Assembly (NCBI GenBank): GCA_001579985.1
Contig: LRSR01014907.1
Location: 1 to 47,699 of the forward strand
Length of the DNA stretch: 47,699 bases
Origin: Hypsibius dujardini
Lineage: Eukaryota; Tardigrada; Eutardigrada; Parachela; Hypsibiidae
Reading direction: 5' to 3'
A model generated the notes under the pieces. That model searched no databases and was not told where the DNA came from. It worked only from the letters and a program-made list of their open reading frames with translations. Position 1 is the first letter of the stretch; each line of letters begins with the position of its first letter. This document shows, one piece after another, positions 22,530 to 35,900 of the stretch. The translations under genes were made by a program, and so were the position numbers.

Positions 22530-23940
22530 ATGGCACATTTCCTGCTCTTTTCTTCACTGACGTTTATTTCTCTATCCTATTGCTCTCCTGGGGCGACTGC
22601 TCCAATAATTCTTGACGTTTTCTACCTCCTCCCGATGACCGCCAAACAGAATGGTGTGGATATCCCCGACGCGTGGAGAGCGGTCTACACGTCCATTATG
22701 TTAGCGCAACGAGATGCTCTGGCCGTCCACAATATCAATATTCGACTGCAGCCGACCGAGGAAAATCCCATACCGTCCAGCACCCAACCTCTTCCGCTGG
22801 AGTCTTTCATAGTGGATCCTGTCACGCCGGGTATTGGTTCCAACCGGCACGGCCATTGCAGCATCGACGAGACTGACCAGCACCAGGTGAAAGAATAACA
22901 ACTATATCAACTATGAATGTCCACTGAACTAACCTACAACAATAAATAAATTAATTTAATTACTAAGCAACTTTTCGTAAATCTTTAGGCTTGGAGTTTG
23001 AAAAAAACCCAATTAATGGTGGTAGTTATTAAAAATATACTAGAACTTGGAAAAGCTACAATTATTTTATAAAACATTTTTTTGAAAAAACTTCCCCACA
23101 GCAATAAAGCAATACGGTTTGGCGTTATGATTTTATTAACTGGCAAAACTGACTTTTGATCGCTCTTTCACATAAAATAAGTCAACATAAAGAGAAACAC
23201 TTTAAGTTTTTTATAGTAATTAGTAATTATTAATTAATTATTAGTATCATTATTATTTTATAAATTAACTAAAAAAACTAACAATTTTGGGTATTCAAGG
23301 CTTAAGTGAAAAAATTACGGTAAAAATTAAACCAAACCTAAACGACGTAGTTACTACAGAAACTAAACTTTAAAATCCTCTGTAAAGAAAACTTGAAATT
23401 TTTCCTCGACTTCGTAGGTGATGAATCGAATGTACGAGGCTGTTTATGGAAATTTGATGTCGGTGGTAATTGGGCCTTCATGCCGAGTGGAATTCACAGA
23501 AGCCAGCAATATAGCGGCCTACAAGAGCATCCCCATCCTAACCGGTGGGGCGGAGATGGTTTCAGACCCGACAAGCTACCCGACCGCCATCAAGACTACT
23601 TACAATGCGCAGTATATTTGGGAAGGATTTATTGAAATGTGCAGGAAATTCGCATGGCGACATATTTTCATCATTTACGACGAGGTAGTTACGTATAACA
23701 GCGACACCGAGGAGAAGGCCATCTTGACTAGTGGACTGCAACAACTCATTCAGGCGACCGCAGGTGGCATGACCAGCTTTTCCGTCGCTCATAGCCGCGA
23801 CGAGGACTACATGGATAACCTGGAGCGACTGAAAAGATTGGCTAGAAGTAAGGACATCTAAGATCTGGTTACGAGGGCAGCCAATGCTGAGGACACGACA
23901 AATCAATTTAAGAAGTATTTGATAGGCAAGGAATGATGGC

Positions 23941-23987
<47 letters not shown>

Positions 23988-26900
23988 TTAGTAACACCTA
24001 TCCGCGTTTCCCTAACTTTTGAGCTGCTCATTTGCAATGTTCGAGAAGTGGTCTACTTACAGTTTGCGTAATTCTCACGGGATTAGAGAAACTGCGTCGG
24101 TACATGTTAAGAGCCTGTACTGATTCTAAACTTGACCTATGTGGCGGAGACTATGCGTTTTTCACATTGGACACGTACAATGATCCCATATTGCTGACCG
24201 GGATGCCGGATAACATGAAAACTGCGGTTAAAAACATGATGCCTTGGAAGACAGGTAACGAAATGGTCAAATCTCATCCGACACTCTACAGAATCTCATT
24301 ACCCTTTTTTAAAGGCGATAAAGACGACTCGGACGCCAAGACTGCCTTTCAAGCCTTGTCGGTGATTCGCCTATCCCCATATGGAGACTCAGATCAGTAC
24401 AGGGCCTTTGAGAAAGACTACGCAGCTCTACACATCAAGGTCAACTCTAGCCCGGTATTTCCAACATACCACGCGGCCACCTACTACGACGCCATCATGT
24501 ACATGGCTTATCTGGTGAAAATTGCCGCAGCAGCCGGGACCCCCGTCACCTGTCCGTGTGATCCGTCGGTGTGCGGCCAACCTTGCTACGGAACGGCATT
24601 TCTGAAGACGATGTGGGCGGGGTTGGTCGCAGCCATGGACAGTGTAAAGTTCTACACCGGTGGGCGGATAACTGATGCAGCACAACTAAACAAATGAAAC
24701 AAATTAAGCTGACAAGGGAGTGCTCGCTACTTGTCGCCTATTCTAAAACTGAGTGAAGGTATCATTTGAAAGTCACGAATTTTTCTTATCGATTGGTACC
24801 AAAAGGTAGTGCTCAACAGTTGAATCGGGTGAAAAATGTTCAAACTTCGCAAGCTCCTCCTACCCATTTTAATATATATGGACATTGAAACATTGGTTGT
24901 TAGAACGATTGCAATCGATAACCAACTGAGGCAATGAAGTTTCGGCCGTTTCAAGCGCAAAAATCGTTCAATTAAGCAGAGGTTTCTCACTGACATCAAA
25001 TAAAGAGGTGGAGATTGCTAAGTCTGAAACATGTGTGCCCAATTCAACTGTTGAGCCATGAGAGACACAGACTTATACGAAGGCTGCGACCGCAAATGTG
25101 TGTGCTTCATAATTCCTTTACGACTCTTTCCAGTGAACCCACCAGGTCCCATCATATACTGTAGAATCGGAATAACTTGCGCCGGTTTTTGGTCCCCCCG
25201 TAAATTTTTACCGGCGGTCCCAAATAAATTTGCAATCAATCAGACGGGTTGGTTTGTACTGCCAGCATGAGCTTGTGGCGCAAGTTATCCGGATTCTACA
25301 ATATATTGTAGTCGAGCCCTATAGCTTGCAGTATCAATCGACAGGGCAAATTCGTGACTTTTGAATGGTACCTTCAAAGTGCTTCAGAATAGCGACAAAT
25401 GGCAAGCATTTCCTCGTGAAATCTGAACTTTTTTCAAAAAAATCACATGACGTTACCGGGTCTTCTTCTCCCGTTTGGACATTCTTTTTCAAAAATTTAG
25501 TTAAACGAATTACGCCAGATTTACTGCGTTATGGACAGTTTCGATAGGTATGCAGATTTGTTATATCCAAAAAGCAGCGTTTCTGTCTACAGTGTCTAGT
25601 CAAGAAACAAAAGTGAAAAAACATGGCGACTCAAGTTCATCCCATTCATAAATGAGAAATTTGCAAAGGTTTTTGGTCATTTCTATTGCGCTACGCAAGG
25701 TAACCTATAACGCTGAGTTTTGGATCTTAAACATTTGAGCATCTAACCAAAAAGTCCGAAATTTTAGATCAGACGAAATTCCTCTAATAATAAAGCTAGC
25801 AAAAAAATGTCCAAATGGGATAAGGAGACCTGATGACGTCACGTGATGTGTTTCGAAAAAAAACCCATAAAAATTTAAAAGTTTGCAAATCCAAATTACT
25901 TCTGTGGAAAAACATATTTGAAGCTGAAAACAATTTTTCATTGTTAACACGTTTCGCGACAGGGACTATTTTAGTGAGTTAACCTAATACAAAATGTGTG
26001 AAACTAAAGCATTGTGTGTAAATCTAAATGGCCTAAGGTTTACACACTTTTTGACATTTTATGGCTGTATATTCGTAAAAATGAAATTTAAGAAATGCTC
26101 TCAAAGAATCTACGCCATAACGCAGTACACTGACAGTGGGTAAAGGCAATGTAGTCTTTTACATGCCTGAAGATTCAAATCAATACAATCAAGCCGGCGT
26201 TTTTGAGGAAACCCAAGAACCGAAACAAAAGGAAGAGATTTTTGGGAAAATTCAGTTCTAATATGTTTATCGTTTTGTCTGAGATTAATAATTTCTGTTC
26301 CTTGCGTATCGGTTAATGAAAGCAAAACAGTACTATAAAGTATATTACAATGTTATTATTGATTTTGGGGTGCTTGTGTAAACCTTAATTCTCCCTTAAA
26401 ATAATCTGTTTGGTGACATGGCTTAAATTTTTAACACAAACAAAGCACTGAGTTGCACTTAACTACACCTAAAATCTTTGCTTTTCATACTTCGCAAGGT
26501 GTGACGGGGACTTTTGTGTTCGATGAAACCAGAGTTCTCCGAACAGCCGTCACCGTCTATGACATGCTCAACACCGACACCGGTGAATTCGAGGTAAGCC
26601 ACTAGCGTTATTCACCCTCTAGCTGCAATATCAAAGTAAATTCAGCTTCGCCTTGATGCAAAAAAAAAGAAACACATGTTTCTACACACTTTTCTGGGAC
26701 ACAGGCTGCGGCTAATTTCAATTCGGGAGGCAACCCAAAGTTGAATGTCATCAGCATGAAATGGCCAGGAGAGCGGCAAAGTCCGCCGGTTGACCCTCCA
26801 CCGTGCGGCTACGACCCTGAGCACCCCAATCCATCTGTGCGCGGATGTGTCCCATTAAGTACGAGTGTATACTAGGGCATTTTAACAGGGGCTAAAATAG

Positions 26901-29900
26901 TGTGACTTATTACACACTCTGTGTAACATTGAAACTTTTGTGCAACATTCAATTCTCAAAAGTGTCACTTTTAAAAATGCAAAATCCGAGAAGTTTTCCA
27001 ACCACACCCCGATATTAGAGAACATCTATGGTTGGTTTTAATTTGACTATAATGCTACATACATAGTCCGTGTCAGATTGCCAGACAGCCACTACAAATC
27101 GCTAAACTCCCCTTCCCCCATTGCCAGAACGACTATGAACAGTCAGTTATTTTTTGGGGTGTCGTTTGGCAAGATTCGTTTAACATGCCAAAGCAGATGA
27201 TCTAACATGTATTGGTTTGGCATCTGACATTTACTATTAACGTAGCAGGATTTATAAGATAGCGCATTCATACTGTATATATATATATTTACATGATGAA
27301 CAGAATTGACCAGGAATGTATGGGTTCCTACGGCACTGGTGCACACCTGGCATGATATGACTGCTTCTTTTAGGCTTTTTGTTCGCCCAGTCGTCCGCGA
27401 ATATCTTAGGCTTTCTTTCTCACTGTGACTCATTCATATATAATAAAAAATACCACCTCTGTGGCAATCAATAATGATCATTTTCCTTGTTTACATCGCA
27501 TTCTACATTTTAGCTGCGGGACAAATTGTGGGCATTCTGGCGGGAGCCATAATCGGACTGGTCATGTTCGTCGGTGCACTCCACTTCCATCGGAGAAGGC
27601 TGCGCGAGCAAGCCAGCGACCTGGACTGGATGATCCGTTTCGAATCAATCAAGTACCCCCGCAACATGCCGGAATGGCTGCGTCGACGGTACACCATAAT
27701 CGAGGACGGTGCGGGTGGGTTGGCCGTCACGGATGCTGTCCAGGCAGCTCGAACGTCCGTGGCGCGGTATGTGGAACGGTTAGAGAACATAGATTCTTAA
27801 AACTAAATGAAGCTAAAAAAACTGAATTTATAAACAAAATGATAGGGAACTAAGAATTTATTTTTCATATGGTTTCTAAAGAAAACCATATTAAATAATT
27901 TATGGTAGCAGAAGTGTCACGTCCTGAGACTTGCAGAATTATTTACTGACTTCACGCAAGTATACAGGGAGAATAAAAGAAATGGCCAGATCCGGGCAGA
28001 GCACGATCACACTAGTAATAATGGGCAGGTAACAGCAGGTTAGAGACAAAGTTAAGGAACAGGTTCTTCGGCCTCACCAATCGAACTCGGGTGACTATTG
28101 TTCAATGGTTAGTTTTGCGTTTATGTCACTGTTTTGTAAGCAGAAACCTGCTTATTTCATGCAAAACAATTATAGCAGTCCGGTGTAGCAATTGCCGGGA
28201 ACAATCACATGCAAATGATTTGCGTACAAAGAGAAATGTTTGCTGAGTGAACTTGTTCGCGGCTGATTGTAAGCATTCCAGTTAAAAACAAATTGTCGGA
28301 CTTATTTCATGAGCTTACTTTGCAATTTTGTTTTTCGTACTTTGGTGGCCCATTTCCATCGTACCTGAAAATAGCCTAACTTTAAATATGTTCACAAATG
28401 GAAAGGAACATAACTTGTTTTGCTGACTGAAAAAGTAATCAGTTGTTGCCATCTTTTTGCCATCCCAGATATGAGAACCAGTTTCGTCGTCTGGAGGACA
28501 AACATCTGCAACACAATCCCGACTTTCCACATTATCATCTACTGGAGCAGTTTGCGGAGGAACGCAAGAGCACCCTGGCCCCGGTCGCGGTAGGAAAGCC
28601 AAAAACGGAGATGGTCCATCAGAAGCAGGGCGTCTACCACAACATTCCAGTGACGATTCGTTATTGCCACAAGGAGTTGGTGCTGGTGACGTCGCGGGTG
28701 CTGCAGGAGGCTCGTGTGATGCGGTCCTTAAAGCCGTGTGAAAATATTATTCGGTTTGTAGGCGGAAGTGTCGAGTGGAAGAGGGTGGCAATCTTTTATG
28801 AGTACTGTTCCAAGGGCACTCTTCAGGTTGGTCAAATGTTTACTGAAAATGTTAACAAACAAGATGAACCAAAATAATTATGTACCGTACTGTAAGGGTA
28901 CAGATTAATAGTACTATTGGAAATAGCTTGTTTCTCTTATAGCAATATTACAAGGTGCAGATTAATAGATTAAAACGGATCAGATCTCAGAATAGAACTC
29001 TAGCCATGTGGTATATGTAATGGAGATTAGCAGTTCTTTACGGGAAGGGCACAGATTCCTGCTTTAATGATGAGCCACTTCGAGAAAATCTTACAAGTGT
29101 AGTGGGTTCTGCCATACTTTCTGAACTATACAATTGCGGCTGTATCTCGGGCTGTTTGGATGCGATCTTAAAATTCTTGTTTACCTAGAAAGACCAAGCA
29201 ATTCGCAAAAGTTCTCAATTTAAATGTTTCGCTTTTGTTTGTTGTTGAAAAGTAATGGCTGATACCGTAAGTCCCGAAAATATATTGAATGGCTCATTGA
29301 GCCAGTTTATATATAACATTCAATACAATATGCCGCAAACTACAAAAACTTAAACGCCAATTTTAAGACCTGCAATGAAAACTGTGCATGCCATTTAGTT
29401 TGGTCACGTATTTTTTATTCCAATACGGAAAACTGTTTTTCAGCAAATCTGCAAACTTGTCGCTTCCGATTTTGATCGATCTGAAAAAAAGACAGGTGCA
29501 CCGAAAAGTGGTTTTTACAGTTGCTTTAGACAACCCACGACAAATACTATCGGACGGCCGTTCCAGATTTAGCTTGTAACACATGTACTCAGTGATCGAC
29601 GTGGAACTCTCTAACCCTAGCATGTTTTCGAAGGTCCTAAAAACATTTTTAGGACCTTTCTCGGAACAAATTTCACGACATTTTTGGACAAAAAAAGGTG
29701 CTCTTAAACTGCCGCTATTTTGGCCGAGTGCCAAAATTTGTCCCGCGCTGAAAGGAACAAATTTAGTCCACCGACCGTTGTTTGAAATTTCGGACTTTAT
29801 TTGGGCCTTAATTTGTTCCACATTTGGTGCTCTTAAACGTCCTTTATTTTGGCCGTATGGCAAATTTTGTTCACACGCAGAACGGACCAAATTTGTACCA

Positions 29901-32900
29901 GTAGGACTTAACTGTACCATCATTATCGAAATTCACAGAAAAGGATTCATGGCCATCAGATCCTGAACTAAAAGAGAAAATTAATGGCAAGCATTTTATA
30001 ACCAACGCAAGAGCTCCATTAAAAAACCGCCAAAACGGGAAAAATCAACAATAGCGGTCGTTCTCCCTCGCCGTCGGTAATAGAGCTAACTTCATTCCTG
30101 CCACCTGAAAAGAAAAATGCAATTTTTCTTTGAGCTAGTTAGTGGTTAGCTGCATATTGTACAAATAAAAATCTTTTTCCGTTAAAACAGGATTTTGCAT
30201 TTGGCATGTCAGCCGTTGAGAAAATGTATCGCAAGACAGACAGGGATAGATTGATTGATTAGAAACACTTTTGGAGGTAAAACTTAATGTCAGTGCGAAA
30301 TCTGCAGCGGTCAGTTAACCTATACCTCTAGTTTCATTTAGATTTATTTGATTGCATCCCTAATTAGGTTTAAGCTCCTAATTAACCCTACGACCGCCGC
30401 AGAGATCAAACTGACAAAAAAGCAAAACCAGCAAAAGGTGCCGCCAATCAATCAATCAACCACCGCCAGCCTAGAGCAAACTTAACGGTTACCAAAACCA
30501 AACACTCACGCAAACAGTGAAAGGAATCTTATTAAACCAAACGCAACTTAACTTCTTGCAGTATTCCAGCAAACTTCCATCAAAGCTGCGCAGACGATTA
30601 TTGACATCCGGCTGAGACCAGCGAAAAAGAAACTAAGTCGTTGAACGGCCTGTTCAAAATGGGAATCAAATTAAAAAACCCATTCATGACCGAAACAATT
30701 CATTCCCGTACTAGTATTTACCTGTTTTAATTGTGGCGTCTTCCTCCGTAATAAAACATGAGAACAGCAGATCAAACGACACCACAAACTGTTACATTTT
30801 TGGAAAACCGTTGGCGTCTCGCACCTGGGCATTGTGCAAAGTGCAATGCACGATTTATGCGTGCATCGCGCACTGCGCGTTGCACAGGACCTTTTGATTT
30901 AAATAAGATCCGGGGGACAAATTATGATCCCAAATTACTCAATTTGTGCCCTTCGCTGTATGAAAAAGTCGCAAATTTGTCCTACGGCCAAAATAGGGGG
31001 CAAAATAAATCCCCACCAGTACTAGGGTAAGTGGTTAGAAAAAATCCAAGAAAATCCGTCATTGGCCAGGCCTAGTGCCATTTTCAAGCGGTCACAGATA
31101 GCACAGTAGAACTGGTTGCCCTTACTACTGTATGCACCCGGGTAGCAAAAGCGAACCACTTTGCCTTACGCTGGCTAGTAAAAATGTTTATTTAATCAAT
31201 TCAGATTTTGGCTGCATAATTAATTCGATACCTGCACTTCTCGCTAAAATGTGACGTTATCTCTGCGTAACACATGACGGTTGTTTTTTGTACAGGATCT
31301 TCTTGTCAATCCTCAAATCCGACTGGACTGGATTATGCGTATTTCCGTTGTCAACGACATCCTCCGCGGGATCGCCTACATCCACCAGTCCCCGGCGGTG
31401 GAATCGCACGGCCGCCTCACCTCTAAATGCTGCTACATCGACGCACGATTCGTCCTCAAGATCGGCGACCACGGCCTGCCGAGCTTCTTCTCCCTCACCC
31501 AAGAGGAAATCGCTCACCTCAAGGTACAACAACGACAACTCCCTTTGATTTGATTTGGTTTGGCTTGGTTTGATTTGATATTTTGATTTGATATTTTATT
31601 TTGGTTTGATTTGGTGATGCTACACAAAGCTCATCCAAAAAAACTTATTAAATTTATCTAGTTTTTCCCTAAAAAATAATCAACTACATGTTTCCAAGTT
31701 TGGCAATTGGTAATTTTTCACGAAAATTAATAAATCAGTTTTGGAAATTAAACCAAACATAAATCAAATCAAACAGACTCTTGTTGATCTGATTTTATAG
31801 TTTGGTGTTTGATATATCGATTGCATTGATACCTCAAGGAGACCGGAGAGATTTGGGAGATGCTCCTGTGGACCGCGCCGGAGCATATCGGCGAATACCT
31901 TGGCGAGACTGCGGCCTTCAATACCCACAGTGACTCCGCCAATGATTATCGGGCGAGTTTGGTGGTGCAAAGCAGTCTGTGGGACAGTTTGGAGTTATGG
32001 CGCGGCTCGCGGAAGGTGAAGCCCTTTTCCGCGGAGCATTACGACTACGCTGGCACGACGATGCGGACCGGAACGCGACAGGGCGACATCTTTAGTTTTG
32101 CTATCATTTTATCGGAGATTATGCTGACGGCACGGCCTTACAGCATGTTTCCGGACATGACCTCGGAAGGTAAGGGCACGTGTAATTCATGGCCATTTTC
32201 TCGAAGTCCCAGCGGAAGAACTGCTGGAAGTACAAAAAAAAATAGAAATACAGGTTCAGTAAAAGAAAAGAAAAGAAATGAAAGTAAAAATGGCAAAACA
32301 GAACTAGAAAAATAAATTAAAACTAAGCAAAAATTTAGTGAAGATGTTTTGCATTCAGCTTTTTAGTTTCTGAGAAAAAAACTAAACTTAAAACTTTAGA
32401 GACTGAGCACTTAACTGGAAAAACTAAAAGATAACTTCAATTAGTCAGCTGATTGGATTTCCTTTTCAAAAACTAAAACACATTTAAAACTATTCAGCTG
32501 ATTGGACTAACAATAAACTACAAAAGAGTCTAAAATAGACATCTTAAGCCACTAAGTTCGGGCTGACTTTATAACATTTTTAGATATATGAATTTAACAG
32601 CTGATTTGATTAACAATAAAGTACACATTTTAGTTACTAACAGACTAAACTAGCAATCTTTGCCAATAAGTTTTGGTTGACTAACAAAACCAATTAGCCT
32701 TCCCTTAAATCGGATCGCTAAATTTCAAAAAAATTAGTTGGATTATTTTTGTTCCCACAAGAAATTACCTTTGAAATATTCCCTAGCCCTCCAAGCCATC
32801 AAGCCGTATTATATAGTGTTCTAATTTAATTTTAGAGATTGTTCAACGAGTACGTGATCGGTTGACTGCTTCTACCCCCTTCCGTCCGCTTATTTCTGAC

Positions 32901-35900
32901 GAAGAATGCGGTCATAAAGAGCTTCTCGAGCTGACACGGAAGTGCTGGTCGTATCAGTACAATGCGCGGCCCAGTGTAAATACCGTTCGCGCGAAGGTGA
33001 AGGATATTGGGGAAGAACTGTAAGAGAAATGCGTTTAATACCAGATTGTATTATCATTGATACTGCTATTATAATTGTAGTATTTTTTTATACTTCTATT
33101 CATTTATAATTGTGAAAATATTGAACCTTTAATTTTCTAATAGTTTTAACTGGATGCAAAAAAAATTCAGTATTGCCATAAAAATGTATACATTACATTG
33201 GCATTGCTATTATTATTCATATAGAAATGAACTGTAGTTGTTATTTTACAGTGGGATCGGAGCAAAAGCCTCCTCCGTGATGGACATCATGCTCAATCAA
33301 ATGGAGGACCTGGCCGCGAGTCTCCAGCAAACCCTCACAGACAAGGAGAAAATTATCGAGGAGAAAAAAGCGCAAAACTTTCAGCTGTTCACGCAGATCC
33401 TACCGAGGTACTGTACGTTACAAACTACTACATACAATGAGCAAAAAAATAAATATTATCTAAATAATATACTGTGATAAATATAATATAAACACATTGG
33501 TTTATTTTTTATTGTTTACTTTCCGAGACAAATTTAGCAAAATACAGCTGCTTGCAGGTTACTTGCAAGTTTTTGATTTTACTCGATTTCGGGAAACAAA
33601 CCTACCTGAATTATTTAATGCGGAAAACTCCAGTTTTTTTTATTTCCCGTACTGAAAATTGGCTTAAGCCTATTAAAATTAATCATTATAATTTCTAAAG
33701 TTTGTCAACATCAGATGAAGAGAGATATAGCAGCATAAACAAGCGTAAAACTTGAAAATCACAGCAATCAATCAACCAATCAATCGCCAATCGGCAGTAA
33801 CGTATCCAGTGTAGCTGTGGTTTTATTTATTCAGTTTTGTTAGTTCTTGGGAGTGGTGTTGTGTAATGAATGCAGTTCACAGGACGGTAGCGGAACAGTT
33901 GCGTCATGACGAACCAGTCTCCTCGGAGCTCTACGACATTGTCACACTGCTGATGTGCGATGTGATCAACTTCCCGGCGTTGGTGGTGGACTGCGAGGCC
34001 ACGGACATCATCAACCTGGCCACGGACATTTACAACTACTACGCCACTGCTGTGGCCGAATTCGACTGCATCACTGTCGAATTATACAACACCCTTGTGT
34101 TGGTGAGCAGAGGCGCCCCGGAGGTTCAAGCGGGGGTCTGGACCCCTGGGATTTCCATTTGATTCAAAACTTAATATATTACAAAAAATTATATTCGGAA
34201 TCGAAAAATATAATAATTGATAGTTAACTAAATTATAGGCATTTAATATAATTTTAAGTTAAAATTCATTCTGTTTCATATGTTTATTGTATTTAGTTTT
34301 GAATATTCACTTTAACACCAAACTTAATTTTTATCAAGAATAAAATTTTGAACCGAATGGCAGTTGCAGGGCTCCAGACCTTCGCTGGACCCTCAGGGCG
34401 TCTCCAGAGGAGTTGCCTGAGTAATGATAACCCTCTACTAATCCAAACGCGCCTCTGCCGGTATGATATACTGTCAGGCCAACTTTTCTTTGAAACCTTT
34501 TTTACGTTTCGGCCCTTCCCGTTCACATTCACATTCATCCAAAAACTTTAGAGGTCACATATGACATATGTCTTGGGTGCCATAGGTCGCTTCGGGGCTA
34601 CCGGTTCGCAATGGTATATTTAACGCCCGAGAAATCGGACGGCTGGCCCTTACTCTGCTCTTCAAGACCATCAGGTTCACATTCCGACACAAGACAAAAG
34701 AGCGACTGCAACTGCGGATGGCCATCAATACCGGTATAACGATTGAGTTCGCGGGTTTTGCTTTTTTAGAGACGGCCCTTTATCACCGCCTTACCAGGCT
34801 TGGGCTACAAGTCCCTCCTTCGACCCTTTTTCCCCCTCCCCTTTTCTATTTTACGATGTTTATCGATGTCCTCTAGCCCAATAGCATTTGGATTGATTTT
34901 TTTTGTACAGAGTATTCTCACTGCATTCTCATGACAAAAACATGCAAACCCTAATTATTGGACCTTGCCCTCAAGCGAGTGCTGCGCGAAAAACCAAAAG
35001 GCCCACTTTTATCTTTCACTCCCATTGTTATGTCCATAAAATGTATTTGACCAATGTTCGAATCTCGGGGTTGTTACACTACAAGATTTAGGAATAATTG
35101 GGCTTTCCAAAATGCTCAAATTTGTCCTGATGACTCAAACAGGACACTAAGGGGGAAGGAAAGGGGACTTGTAGCCTAGGCCGCCTTGCTATGCCCTTGT
35201 GGGGAGAAACACACAGATGACAAACTTTTACATCGAAAGTATTGTCTTTTTAGTAAAACATTGTTGTTTAATATTTGAATATATTACAATAGACCAAGAA
35301 AGAAGTTAATCAATTACTTAATATTATTAAGCCGCAAAAGTGGCCGGGATTACAAAATAAAAAGCGTAAATATTATACAATAGCCATTCCAAGTTTCTGA
35401 AGCCACACCGCAACTGTGGACATACAGTCCACGTATTTCTCAATTTTGAATTGTCGGTCCGCACTGCGTAGGATGGAGTTCGCTAACGCGGGAAAACGGC
35501 ATGTTAAATTTTTGTTAAAACTGCATTTAAGAAAACAGTATTTTGAACAAGCGCGGTATTTATATCCANNNNNNNNNNNNNNNNNNNNNNNNNNNNNNNN
35601 NNNNNNNNNNNNNNNNNNNNNNNNNNNNNNNNNNNNNNNNNNNNNNNNNNNNNNNNNNNNNNNNNNNNNNNNNNNNNNNNNNNNNNTCCCCATAAACCTC
35701 ATAATTTTCCATGATTCCATTATTATTGTGGGCTTACGGATATGGTAATGATCAGAAACTGGATGAGAATGGGCGGAAATATAAAAAACAATGTGCGGGA
35801 ATGGTAATTTGCGCAAAATTTAAGAAAAAGCGAGTTTTTAAGGAATTTTGACGTTAATGATGCTCATTGATCGGTTGATTTTACCTTTTTGGTATATTAC

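Noticed and set aside
29363-29966. 186- and 127-codon open frames on opposite strands
   Set aside because: They overlap a repetitive block in a receptor-cyclase intron and resemble no protein family.
35373-35816. Open frames spanning the N gap
   Set aside because: Their continuity depends on undetermined bases.
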